Source: Ruminococcus sp. YE71 (lineage in GTDB: Bacteria; Bacillota; Clostridia; Oscillospirales; Ruminococcaceae). Taken from it: DNA of 64,000 bases. The stretch is taken from contig NZ_FPIR01000008.1 of the NCBI RefSeq assembly GCF_900119155.1, positions 1 through 64,000 of the forward strand. The letters run 5' to 3'. The position numbers and the translations under genes are program-made. A model generated the notes under the pieces. The model did not search any database, had not been told where the DNA came from, and saw nothing but the letters and a program-made list of their open reading frames with translations. Each line of letters begins with the position of its first letter. Position 1 is the first letter of the stretch. This document shows, piece after piece, positions 33,236-41,059 of the stretch.

Positions 33236-33423
33236 TTTTTTATTTTTCACGGCCGCGTCAAGGGCATTCAGGCAGTCGGAATATTCTGACCGACAGCAAA
33301 AAATACTAAACGGGATATAAGAATATTATCTTATATATTGTATGGAATCACCAAAGTACGTTCATATTTTTGATATGTTATCACAAAAATGATTAAGAAA
33401 TAATATCAATAGTTTGTTACTCA
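33236..33423. other. Intergenic DNA before the solute-binding protein gene
   Basis: No gene is seen in the 410 bp between 33116 and 33525. Beside the terminator and the promoter it holds GTCGG/CCGAC (33275-33279/33290-33294) and an 8-bp perfect inverted repeat ATATAAGA-atatta-TCTTATAT (33315-33336), about 90 bp upstream of the -35. The latter could be a regulator site, but the DNA is very AT-rich. Confidence 0.4.
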
Positions 33424-33452
33424 TTGACAATTTTCGGTGGATATGATATGAT
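33424..33452 (+). promoter_or_regulatory. Sigma-A promoter of the solute-binding protein gene
   Basis: TTGACA (33424-33429), 17-bp spacer, TATGAT (33447-33452). Confidence 0.88.
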
Positions 33453-33525
33453 TATTTTGTAAGATAAGGTGAAAATGACCGTACTACATAGCGATAAAAA
33501 AGCGAATTTTACGGAGGTTATTATT

Positions 33526-34944
33526 ATGAAAAGAACTAAAAGAATACTTGCGGGAGCGTTCGCACTGACATTTGCGGCACTCTCCTGCGGCTGCGGCTCA
33601 AAGGGCGGCAGCAGCGACAGCAGCTCATATGTGGATCAGGTAGTCGTTGAAGACACCGAAGAGATCGAGGCTATCCCCGAGGGCGCCGAGAACACTCTTG
33701 AATGGCTCTCCTACTTCGACCTCAACCCGGGCAAGGGCGCAAAGGAAAAGAGCGTTGAGCTCGACCTGTTCGAGAAGAAGGGCGGTTCCATCCACTACAA
33801 CCCGACCACCTCGCTGACAAAGTTCGATACCCTTGCAGAGCGTCTGCTGGCAAACGACGTGCCCGATATGTTCTGGTTCGAGTCCTACTGCTATCCGACC
33901 TGCTGCATCAAGCAGATGTTCCAGCCTGTTGACCCGATCATCAACTTCGAGGATCCGCTCTGGGCTGATGTGAAGGAGACCGCCGACAAGTTCACCCTCA
34001 AGGGTGAGCACTACGTCGCACCCTTCAAGTACGTTGCGAACTCTGTACTGACCTACGACAAGGACATGATCGAAGCGGCAGCACTCGACGACCCGTATGA
34101 TCTCTACCTCAACGGCGAGTGGAACTGGGATACCTGGTACAACATGATGGACGAATACGTCAAGGGCGCTGAGGGCGATGAGGAACGTTACGGCGTCAAC
34201 GGCTGGTTCGCAAACTTCATCTTCTACTCCACAGGCCACACCCTCATTGAGTACGATGCCGATTCGGATATGTTCGTCTCCAACGTTGACGACCCGAACT
34301 TCGACAGAGCTACCGACCTTCTCTATAACATCAAGAAGAACGGCCTCTCCTACAACGAATGGATCGGTCAGGCTTCCGACTGCTTCAAGCAGAACATCCT
34401 GTTCTACGCAATGGGTCCCTGGGCTTCGTCCGACATCCACACCCCAAAGGAAGGCAACAACTGGGGCAGCGTTCCGATGCCGAAGGATCCCAACGCCGAC
34501 AAGCAGTACATAACCGTCGAGATCGACGCTTATATGTGGATCAAGGGCTCCAAGAAGAACGAGGCTATGAAGTGCTGGCAGGAATGCGCAAAGAGCGCTT
34601 ACAGCGACCCGACCTACAAGGAACAGTCCAAGGAGAAGTTCTTCGTCAAGAACCCCTACTGGTCTGAGGATATGTACAACGTAGGCTATCAGGAGTACGC
34701 TTCCGACAACTGGACGAGGATAATCGACCCGGGCTACGGTATCTCGCTTGTTCTCTCGAACGACAACGCGGCTACCAACGCAACCAAGGAAGCTATCATT
34801 TCCTATATGTACACTTCTGTAATGAAGACCGACGACGGCGGCGCTCAGTACACATGGACCCAGCTCCGTGAGATGTATAAGGGCACTATCGAATCCGAAC
34901 TCAAGACCTTCAATCAGGAGTACCACAATTTCATCAATTCGTAA
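33526..34944 (+). CDS. Extracellular sugar-type solute-binding lipoprotein
   Basis: 472 residues. The basic start KRTKRILAGAFALTFAALSC and a Cys at about residue 21 or 23 form a lipoprotein signal. The Ser/Gly linker KGGSSDSSS and a family 1 binding-protein fold follow (LTKFDTLAERLLANDVPDMF, NGEWNWDTWYNMMDEYVKG, MGPWASSDIH). It would deliver a sugar or oligosaccharide to an ABC importer. No permease or ATPase gene lies on either side. The start at 33526 follows CGGAGG. A LacI-type regulator is upstream. Confidence 0.9.
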   Translation: MKRTKRILAGAFALTFAALSCGCGSKGGSSDSSSYVDQVVVEDTEEIEAIPEGAENTLEWLSYFDLNPGKGAKEKSVELDLFEKKGGSIHYNPTTSLTKFDTLAERLLANDVPDMFWFESYCYPTCCIKQMFQPVDPIINFEDPLWADVKETADKFTLKGEHYVAPFKYVANSVLTYDKDMIEAAALDDPYDLYLNGEWNWDTWYNMMDEYVKGAEGDEERYGVNGWFANFIFYSTGHTLIEYDADSDMFVSNVDDPNFDRATDLLYNIKKNGLSYNEWIGQASDCFKQNILFYAMGPWASSDIHTPKEGNNWGSVPMPKDPNADKQYITVEIDAYMWIKGSKKNEAMKCWQECAKSAYSDPTYKEQSKEKFFVKNPYWSEDMYNVGYQEYASDNWTRIIDPGYGISLVLSNDNAATNATKEAIISYMYTSVMKTDDGGAQYTWTQLREMYKGTIESELKTFNQEYHNFINS

Positions 34945-34954
34945 GATAAGATGC

Positions 34955-34984
34955 GACCGCTGCGGCTTTCGGGCTGCGGCGGTC
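34955..34984 (+). terminator. Terminator of the solute-binding protein gene
   Basis: GACCGC (34955-34960) pairs with GCGGTC (34979-34984), with further inner G-C pairs, followed by TTTTTATTTTTT. Confidence 0.88.
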
Positions 34985-35039
34985 TTTTTATTTTTTGTAA
35001 ATAAAAAATGTATTTTTTGGTTTTATTTTTCAAAAATAC

Positions 35040-35068
35040 TTGCAAATCGCGTATATAAGTGCTATAAT
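35040..35068 (+). promoter_or_regulatory. Upstream promoter of the thyX operon
   Basis: TTGCAA (35040-35045), 17-bp spacer, TATAAT (35063-35068), preceded by a long A/T-tract. Confidence 0.82.
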
Positions 35069-35102
35069 AAAAAAAGATATGCCGTTTCCTTAATTTAGCT
35101 TG

Positions 35103-35132
35103 TTGACGAACGCGGCAGTATAATGCTATAAT
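35103..35132 (+). promoter_or_regulatory. Downstream promoter of the thyX operon
   Basis: TTGACG (35103-35108), 18-bp spacer, TATAAT (35127-35132), 20 bp before the thyX ATG. A second TATAAT (35119-35124) overlaps the spacer. Confidence 0.7.
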
Positions 35133-35152
35133 GGATCAAGAGGTGCAATTTT

Positions 35153-35923
35153 ATGAAAGTCAAGCTCCTGACATATACCCCCGAGCCCGAAAAATATATC
35201 GCGGCGGCGGCAAAACTCTGCTATGCGAACGCCGATGTCGATACGCTTATCGAAGGTCTTACCGAGGATAAGGTAAACAGCTTCGTTCAGATGCTGGCGT
35301 CTATCGGTCACGAAAGCCCTATCGAGCACGTTTCGTTCACATTCGCGGTGGAGGGAATTTCGAGAGCCTGCTCGCACCAGCTTGTCAGACACCGCATCGC
35401 ATCCTACTCGCAGCAGAGCCAGCGATATGTCAGCATGGAACAGTTCGAATATGTGACTCCGCCCGAGATAGCGGCAGACCCCGAAGCACTTGCTCTTTAC
35501 GAGGAGCAGATGAAACAGGCTGCCGACAGCTACAAAAAGCTCTCGGACACGCTGGAGGAAAGACACTTCAGGACATTTCTCGCAGAGGGCTGCGATGAAA
35601 AGCAGGCTCGTCAGAAAGCAAAGAAAAAAGCGATCGAGGACGCACGCTTCGTGCTACCGAATGCCTGCGAGACAAAGATCGTCGTGACGATGAACGCAAG
35701 AACGCTCATGCACTTCTTCAAACTGCGCTGCTGCAACAGAGCACAGTGGGAGATAAGAGCGGTCGCTGTGGAAATGCTCAGACAGGCAAGAGAAGCCGCA
35801 CCGCTGCTGTTCAAGAACGCAGGACCGTCCTGCGTGAACGGCACTTGCACCGAAGGAAAAATGAGCTGCGGAAAAGCCGCCGAGATGCGTGAGTTTTTCG
35901 CAGGTCTGAATAATAATGATTGA
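35153..35923 (+). CDS. thyX: FAD-dependent thymidylate synthase ThyX
   Basis: 256 residues. The ThyX motif [14 protein letters not shown] (RHRxxSxxxxxSQR) is intact, with [12 protein letters not shown] before it and [20 protein letters not shown] after it. It methylates dUMP to dTMP using methylene-THF and FADH2. The C-terminal ~30 residues include four Cys ([17 protein letters not shown]), an extension seen in some clostridial forms. It is first in thyX-pfpI-fthC-mltG-U32; the folate gene fthC fits the same metabolism. Confidence 0.96.
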   Translation: MKVKLLTYTPEPEKYIAAAAKLCYANADVDTLIEGLTEDKVNSFVQMLASIGHESPIEHVSFTFAVEGISRACSHQLVRHRIASYSQQSQRYVSMEQFEYVTPPEIAADPEALALYEEQMKQAADSYKKLSDTLEERHFRTFLAEGCDEKQARQKAKKKAIEDARFVLPNACETKIVVTMNARTLMHFFKLRCCNRAQWEIRAVAVEMLRQAREAAPLLFKNAGPSCVNGTCTEGKMSCGKAAEMREFFAGLNNND

Positions 35924-35938
35924 CGGAGGGAAGCAGTT

Positions 35939-36481
35939 ATGGTATACGTATTTCTCGCAAACGGATTTGAGGAGCTTGAAGCACTTGCACCTATCGACGT
36001 TCTGAGACGTGCAGGCGTGGAGACTGTGACCGTGGGTATCGGCTCGAACAATATCACCGCCGCACACGGCGTGAAGTTCGTCACCGACATCACAGACGAT
36101 CAGATCAAGCTCGGCGACGGCCTTGAGATGATAGTTCTCCCGGGCGGTATGCCGGGTGCTCTGAACCTTGAGAATTCGCCCGACGTTCAGGCGGCTATCG
36201 ACTATTGCAGCGATAACGGCAGATACATCGCCGCCATCTGCGCCGCACCGCAGATACTCGGTCATAAGGGTCTGCTCCGCGGAAAGTACTGCACCTGTTT
36301 CCCGGGCTTCGAGAAGGAGCTCGACGGCGCAAAGCACACAGGCGAGCCCGTTGTATGCGACGGTAATATCATAACCGCCAAGGGAGCGGGAGCCGCAATG
36401 AGATTCGCGCTGAAACTCGTTGCGGTGCTCTGCTCGGAGGGTAAGGCGGCGGCTCTGGCTGCTTCGCTCCAGTTCAAATAA
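35939..36481 (+). CDS. DJ-1/PfpI family protein (YajL/ThiJ-like)
   Basis: 180 residues. FLANGFEELEALAPIDVLRR has the conserved Glu, VLPGGMPGALNL the glycine turn and AAICAAPQILG the nucleophile-elbow Cys (about residue 101). It resembles YajL/DJ-1, proposed as a protein or metabolite deglycase, glyoxalase or chaperone; the true activity is debated. It lies 15 bp after thyX. Confidence 0.9.
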   Translation: MVYVFLANGFEELEALAPIDVLRRAGVETVTVGIGSNNITAAHGVKFVTDITDDQIKLGDGLEMIVLPGGMPGALNLENSPDVQAAIDYCSDNGRYIAAICAAPQILGHKGLLRGKYCTCFPGFEKELDGAKHTGEPVVCDGNIITAKGAGAAMRFALKLVAVLCSEGKAAALAASLQFK

Positions 36482-36491
36482 GGCGGCTGAC

Positions 36492-37070
36492 ATGGAAAAG
36501 AAGGAACTTCGCCGAAGCATAATGCACGCACGCCGCGCATTATCCATCGAGCTGCTGCGCTCACGGTCGCAGAGTATCGCAGAGCAGCTGTTCGGTCTCG
36601 ACGATTATAAAAAAAGTGAAACGATACTGTGCTTCGTCTCGACACGCATCGAGGTCGATACATCGCCTATCCTGACGCGGGCGTTTGCCGACGGCAAGAA
36701 GGTCGCAGCGCCGAGATGCCGTACCGATTCCAATCAGATGGATTTTTACTACATCAACAGCCGTGATGACCTTGAGCCTGCGGCTTACAGCCTTTTGGAG
36801 CCCGTGCAGCACTGCGAGAAGGCTGAGTCTTTCAGCCGCGCGCTCTGCATCGTCCCGGGGCTTGCCTACAATACCGACGGTCACAGACTCGGCTTCGGGA
36901 AAGGCTACTATGACCGTTTTCTCAAAGGTTTCGACGGCGTCACCTGCGGACTCATCTTCGACGAGAATATCCGCGATGACCTGCCTGTAGAGCCCGACGA
37001 CGTGCCTGTTATGGTGGTCGTTTCCGAGACACAGACGTTTTTCACAGGTTCATATGAGCCTATCGGATAA
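36492..37070 (+). CDS. 5-formyltetrahydrofolate cyclo-ligase
   Basis: 192 residues. KKELRRSIMHARRAL at the N-terminus and PGLAYNTDGHRLGFGKGYYD near residue 122 (ATP/substrate loop and the GYYDRFL motif) identify the family. It converts 5-formyl-THF to 5,10-methenyl-THF with ATP. The start at 36492 follows AAGGCGG. Its position near thyX, which uses methylene-THF, is sensible. It is often called fthC or ygfA. Confidence 0.93.
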   Translation: MEKKELRRSIMHARRALSIELLRSRSQSIAEQLFGLDDYKKSETILCFVSTRIEVDTSPILTRAFADGKKVAAPRCRTDSNQMDFYYINSRDDLEPAAYSLLEPVQHCEKAESFSRALCIVPGLAYNTDGHRLGFGKGYYDRFLKGFDGVTCGLIFDENIRDDLPVEPDDVPVMVVVSETQTFFTGSYEPIG

Positions 37071-37086
37071 GGAAAGGATACAGAAC

Positions 37087-38526
37087 ATGGAAAAGAATGA
37101 GAATCTGTTCGGTGACAGCACCGAGCTTAATAAGGATGTCTCCGAAGCCGCCGAAGAGCGAATTTCGGAGCACAGACATTCTCTCGATCTCGCTCTTCAT
37201 GAGTTTGAGAACGAGTATTCGGACGAGCCCGTCATCCAGAAGCAGAAGCCCAAAAAGAAAACCGCTTCTCCGCTCGATGAACTCGGCGACCCGTTTGCTG
37301 ACATAAAGCGCAAAAGCTCTGCCGTGCCCGAGGATGCGATGGAGGAGGAAGAGGCCGTACACAGCAGTGCCGCACCGAAAAAGCGACCTGCACCCGTACA
37401 GTCACGTCCGCCGAGACAGAGAACCGCTCCCAACGGCAAGAGACCGCCTGCACGCCGCAAGAAGAAGCGTGAGCGCATACTCAACACCTCGATAATCACG
37501 GGGCTTACCATCACCATCGTTATCGTGTCGCTGTCTATCGTGCTTTCGACGGGCGCAATCACCCTCGGAATGGAATATCTCGGCATCAACAAGCCCGACA
37601 AGGAGATCACCTTCAACATCCCCGCGGGCTCGAACAACGAACAGATAGCCGACATCCTCATCGAAAACGGCATCATCAAAAACAGATACCTGTTCAAGCT
37701 AGCATTAAAGATCAAGCACGGACCCACCCTTTACCCTGGTGATATTTCTCTCAGCCCGAGCAGAAGCTATCCCGATATCGTTGAGGAACTGTCCTATATG
37801 CGCGAATCCTATAAGACCGTCGAGCTTACATTCAAGGAAGGCACGAACCTTTTAGCGGTAGCTAAGAAGCTCGAAAAGAACGGCGTATGCAGTAAGGATG
37901 ATTTTCTTGCAGCCTTTAACGCCAAGCAGGATTTTGAGCTTGACAAAAGAGTTAACCGAAACGTGCTCGCGTTCTATTCGATGGAAGGATTCTTCTTCCC
38001 CGATACTTATGAATTCTATGTTGATGACTCTGCTTATAATGTTACAAAGATAATCCGTGAGAACTTTGAGAGCAAGATCACCGATGATATGTACGAGCGC
38101 ATGAAAGAGATGAACATGGATCTCTATGAGGTGATAACTCTCGCTTCCATCGTTCAGGCTGAGGCAGGTTCTGCTGAGGATATGCCCTTAGTTGCTTCTA
38201 TCTTCCTGAACCGTCTCAATGATTCGGCGACCTTCCCCAGCCTCCAGTCGGATGCTACAGGAAATTACATCGACAAGGTCATCAAGAAGGTCGAAACAAC
38301 TGACCAGATGATCGAATACTACACCAACAACTACAACACCTACATCTGTCAGGGTCTGCCCGCAGGTCCTATCGGCAATCCCGGACTTGACGCGATCAAG
38401 GCAGTTCTGTACGCAGAAAAGACCGACTACTACTACTTCTGTAACGACCTGAAGACAGGTGAACTGTTTGTTGCGAAGACCCTCGAAGAGCACGAGGAAA
38501 ACCTGAAAAAGGCAGGGCTCGCCTGA
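37087..38526 (+). CDS. mltG: Endolytic peptidoglycan transglycosylase MltG
   Basis: 479 residues. An N-terminal cytoplasmic, charged, Pro/Lys-rich tail of about 125 residues is followed by one TM helix (SIITGLTITIVIVSLSIVL). Next come a LysM-like part (IPAGSNNEQIADILIENGII) and the catalytic YceG domain with LASIVQAEAG (catalytic Glu) and LPAGPIGNPGLDAIKAVLYA. It cuts nascent glycan strands during septal and peripheral wall growth. The start at 37087 follows AAGGAAAGG. Its TGA overlaps the U32 gene ATG. Confidence 0.94.
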   Translation: MEKNENLFGDSTELNKDVSEAAEERISEHRHSLDLALHEFENEYSDEPVIQKQKPKKKTASPLDELGDPFADIKRKSSAVPEDAMEEEEAVHSSAAPKKRPAPVQSRPPRQRTAPNGKRPPARRKKKRERILNTSIITGLTITIVIVSLSIVLSTGAITLGMEYLGINKPDKEITFNIPAGSNNEQIADILIENGIIKNRYLFKLALKIKHGPTLYPGDISLSPSRSYPDIVEELSYMRESYKTVELTFKEGTNLLAVAKKLEKNGVCSKDDFLAAFNAKQDFELDKRVNRNVLAFYSMEGFFFPDTYEFYVDDSAYNVTKIIRENFESKITDDMYERMKEMNMDLYEVITLASIVQAEAGSAEDMPLVASIFLNRLNDSATFPSLQSDATGNYIDKVIKKVETTDQMIEYYTNNYNTYICQGLPAGPIGNPGLDAIKAVLYAEKTDYYYFCNDLKTGELFVAKTLEEHEENLKKAGLA

Positions 38527-39776
38527 TGGGAGTTTTCGGAAATACCTATAACTACAGCCGTCCGCTCGAGGTGCTGTCGCCCGCTGGCGACATGGAACGT
38601 CTCGAAGCGGCTCTCGAATTCGGCGCCGACGCTGTTTACCTCGGCGGAAAAAAGTTCGGCATGAGGGCAGCCTCGCCGAATTTCACCTCCGAACAGCTCG
38701 CAGAAGCCTGTGCAAAGGCTCATGCACTGGGCAGGAGAGTGTACCTCACCTGCAACACTCTTCCGAGAAATGACGAGATACCCCACTTTGAACAGTTCGT
38801 CCGCGAAGCACAGGATGCAAAAGTCGATGCGCTCATCGCAAACGACATCGGTGTGTTCTTCATGATAAAGCGCTACGCCCCCGATATGGAGATCCATATG
38901 TCCACACAGACGGGCATCGTGAATTACGCGGCGGCGAACGAGTTCTACAATATGGGTGCAAAACGCGTAGTCCTCGCCCGTGAGCTTTCGCTCGAAGAGA
39001 TCGCCGAGATACGCGCCAAGACACCGAAGGAGCTTGAAATAGAAGTGTTCGTTCACGGTGCGATGTGCGTGAGCTTTTCAGGCAGATGCCTGATCTCCCA
39101 GTACATGATCGACCGCGATGCGAACAGGGGAGAGTGCGCTCAGCCGTGCAGATGGGGCTACCATCTCATGGAGGAAAAGCGCCCGAACGAGTTCTATCCC
39201 GTGTTCGAGGACGAAGCGGGGACTTACATCCTCAACGCAAAAGACCTCTGCATGATCGACCACATCGACAAGCTCGCAGAAGCAGGCGTTGACAGCTTCA
39301 AGATCGAGGGCAGGGCAAAGTCTTCGTACTACGTTTCGGTGGTGACAAACGCTTACCGCCGCGCTATGGACGAGTTCCTCAAAAACCCCGACAGCTTCAC
39401 GCTGCCGAAATGGGTGCATGACGAGGTGTTCAAGGTCAGCCACCGCGCTTACTGCACGGGATTTTTCTTCGGTCACCCGAAGCAGTGCCAGTACTACGAA
39501 AGCAGCGGATACATCCGCGACTGGGACGTGGCTGCGATAGTCACGGGCTACGACAAGGAACGCGGACTTATCGAATGCGTTCAGCGGAACAAGTTCCTCA
39601 AAGGCGATACCCTCGAACTGCTCGAACCCGACGGAATGCCTGTTACCATCACGGCAGACGAGATCTTTGACGAGAACCTCGAACCGATAGAAAGCACCAA
39701 CCACGCCGCGATGAAGTTCTTCATCCGAAGCGATACCGAGTACGCAAAGCACTCGATAATCAGGATAGAAAAGTAA
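38526..39776 (+). CDS. Peptidase U32 family protein (TrhP-like tRNA hydroxylation)
   Basis: 416 residues. LEVLSPAGDMERLEAALEFG opens the U32 fold. The Cys cluster region CVSFSGRCLISQYM, then NRGECAQPCRWGY, supplies the conserved Cys of the group, and DSFKIEGRAKSSYYV is the U32 signature. Family members once called collagenases include TrhP/YrrO, which hydroxylate tRNA U34 in Bacillus, and RlhA, which acts on 23S rRNA. Coupling to mltG matches the Bacillus yrrL-yrrN-yrrO neighbourhood, which favours TrhP. Confidence 0.9.
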   Translation: MGVFGNTYNYSRPLEVLSPAGDMERLEAALEFGADAVYLGGKKFGMRAASPNFTSEQLAEACAKAHALGRRVYLTCNTLPRNDEIPHFEQFVREAQDAKVDALIANDIGVFFMIKRYAPDMEIHMSTQTGIVNYAAANEFYNMGAKRVVLARELSLEEIAEIRAKTPKELEIEVFVHGAMCVSFSGRCLISQYMIDRDANRGECAQPCRWGYHLMEEKRPNEFYPVFEDEAGTYILNAKDLCMIDHIDKLAEAGVDSFKIEGRAKSSYYVSVVTNAYRRAMDEFLKNPDSFTLPKWVHDEVFKVSHRAYCTGFFFGHPKQCQYYESSGYIRDWDVAAIVTGYDKERGLIECVQRNKFLKGDTLELLEPDGMPVTITADEIFDENLEPIESTNHAAMKFFIRSDTEYAKHSIIRIEK

Positions 39777-39778
39777 TA

Positions 39779-39806
39779 AAAAGCCTTGCCCCACGGCAGG
39801 GCTTTT
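39779..39806 (+). terminator. Terminator of the thyX operon
   Basis: AAAAGCC-T-TGCC (39779-39790) pairs with GGCA-G-GGCTTTT (39795-39806). Confidence 0.75.
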
Positions 39807-39824
39807 CTCAAAGAGGTGAAATGA

Positions 39825-40820
39825 ATGAAGCAGAAATACAGAGACGACTGTCCGCAGTATCTCGAAGATTTTCTGACCTATATGAAGGTGATACAGGACA
39901 GGGCAGACCGCACCGAGGAAGCCTACTACATCGACCTGCGGACTTTTCTGCGCTACCTGAAGATCAAAAACCGTCTCTGCGACCCAGCGGTGGAATGGGG
40001 CGACATCAGTATCGCAGATGTTCCGTTCGAGCTGATAAAGCGATTCACCCTGAACGAGGCTCACCAGTACCTCTACTATCTCAGAAACGACCGTCAGAAC
40101 TCCACAGCCACAAGAGCAAGAAAAGCGTCGGCGCTCAAACGTTTTTTCAACTATCTCCACCTGAAAGCCGAGCCGCAGTTCCGACTGTCAGAAAACCCTG
40201 TCGAAAATCTCGACCTTCCGAGGGTGAAGAACAAACAGCCTCGTTTCCTCACGCTGGAACAGTCGCTGCAAATGCTCGCAAGTATCGACTCGAAGAACCG
40301 CGAGCGCGACTACTGCATCATCTGCCTGTTCCTTAACTGCGGGATGCGTCTGTCTGAGCTTGTCGGGCTGAACATCATAGATTACAGCGAGGAGAACCGC
40401 ACACTCAGACTGTTTGGAAAGGGCAGCAAGGAACGCATCGTCTACCTCAACAACGCCTGCATCGACGCTCTGAACGAATACCTTGTGATAAGAAAATCCG
40501 TGACCACCGAGGAACGTGCAATGTTCCTGTCGGCAAGGGGCACGCGGATAACAAGGCGCAGAGTTCAGCAGATAGTCGAGGAAATGCTGAAAAGAGCAGG
40601 ACTGTCAAACCTCGGCATCACGACCCACAAGCTGCGTCATACGGCTGCAACGCTGATGTATCAGCACGGCGGCGTCGATACGCTGGTGCTGCGTGACGTG
40701 CTCGGCCACAAAAGCATCGCCACCACCGAGATCTACACCCACCTTGTGGATGATAACCTGCGAAAAGCTGCCGAATCATCCCCCCTCGCAAACGTACAGC
40801 ATGACAAGAAAAAGAAATGA
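39825..40820 (+). CDS. Tyrosine recombinase (XerC/XerD-like)
   Basis: 331 residues. The N-terminal core-binding domain (8-140) is SAM-like. The catalytic domain has Arg in NCGMRLSELVG, Lys in GKGSKERIVY, HKLRH (HxxR), LGHKS and the nucleophile Tyr in IYTHLVDDN. All six active-site residues are present. It could be the chromosome-dimer resolvase or a housekeeping relative; no attachment site or mobile element is seen next to it. The ATG at 39825 follows GAGGTG. Confidence 0.9.
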   Translation: MKQKYRDDCPQYLEDFLTYMKVIQDRADRTEEAYYIDLRTFLRYLKIKNRLCDPAVEWGDISIADVPFELIKRFTLNEAHQYLYYLRNDRQNSTATRARKASALKRFFNYLHLKAEPQFRLSENPVENLDLPRVKNKQPRFLTLEQSLQMLASIDSKNRERDYCIICLFLNCGMRLSELVGLNIIDYSEENRTLRLFGKGSKERIVYLNNACIDALNEYLVIRKSVTTEERAMFLSARGTRITRRRVQQIVEEMLKRAGLSNLGITTHKLRHTAATLMYQHGGVDTLVLRDVLGHKSIATTEIYTHLVDDNLRKAAESSPLANVQHDKKKK

Positions 40821-40831
40821 TCTTCCAGCGG

Positions 40832-40849
40832 CCGCCGTCCTTTCGGCGG
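40832..40849 (+). terminator. Terminator of the tyrosine recombinase gene
   Basis: CCGCCG (40832-40837) pairs with CGGCGG (40844-40849), followed by TCTTTTTG. Confidence 0.72.
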
Positions 40850-40969
40850 TCTTTTTGCTGAAAGCGTGAGGATATATGTAATAATTGTTAAAAATCCTTA
40901 CATATCCATCACATTCTATCACAGTGTGACAGCAATGTGTATGAAAATATCTATGCGTTTTCATTCAGA

Positions 40970-41002
40970 TTTAAAGTATCTTTAAGTTACGGGAAATATA
41001 AT
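40970..41002 (+). promoter_or_regulatory. TTTAAG-type repeat and -10 box of htrA
   Basis: TTTAAAG (40970-40976) and TTTAAG (40981-40986) are 11 bp apart, also readable as the inverted repeat TTAAAG-TAT-CTTTAA (40971-40985). TATAAT follows at 40997-41002, exactly 16 bp after the start of the second copy, as at the vanRSY-like promoter. There is no sigma-A -35. This looks like a response-regulator-dependent promoter. Confidence 0.5.
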
Positions 41003-41059
41003 TAAATCATAGTAAAGAGCAGGACAAACCAAAGACCTGCTAAGAAAGGAAGTATCATT

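Noticed and set aside
33625-34926. 433-codon minus-strand frame opposite the solute-binding protein
   Set aside because: A shadow of codon bias with no start signal; the plus frame has a lipoprotein signal and family motifs.
35011-35061. 16-codon frame before thyX
   Set aside because: No ribosome site; it falls in the A/T tract and promoter of thyX.
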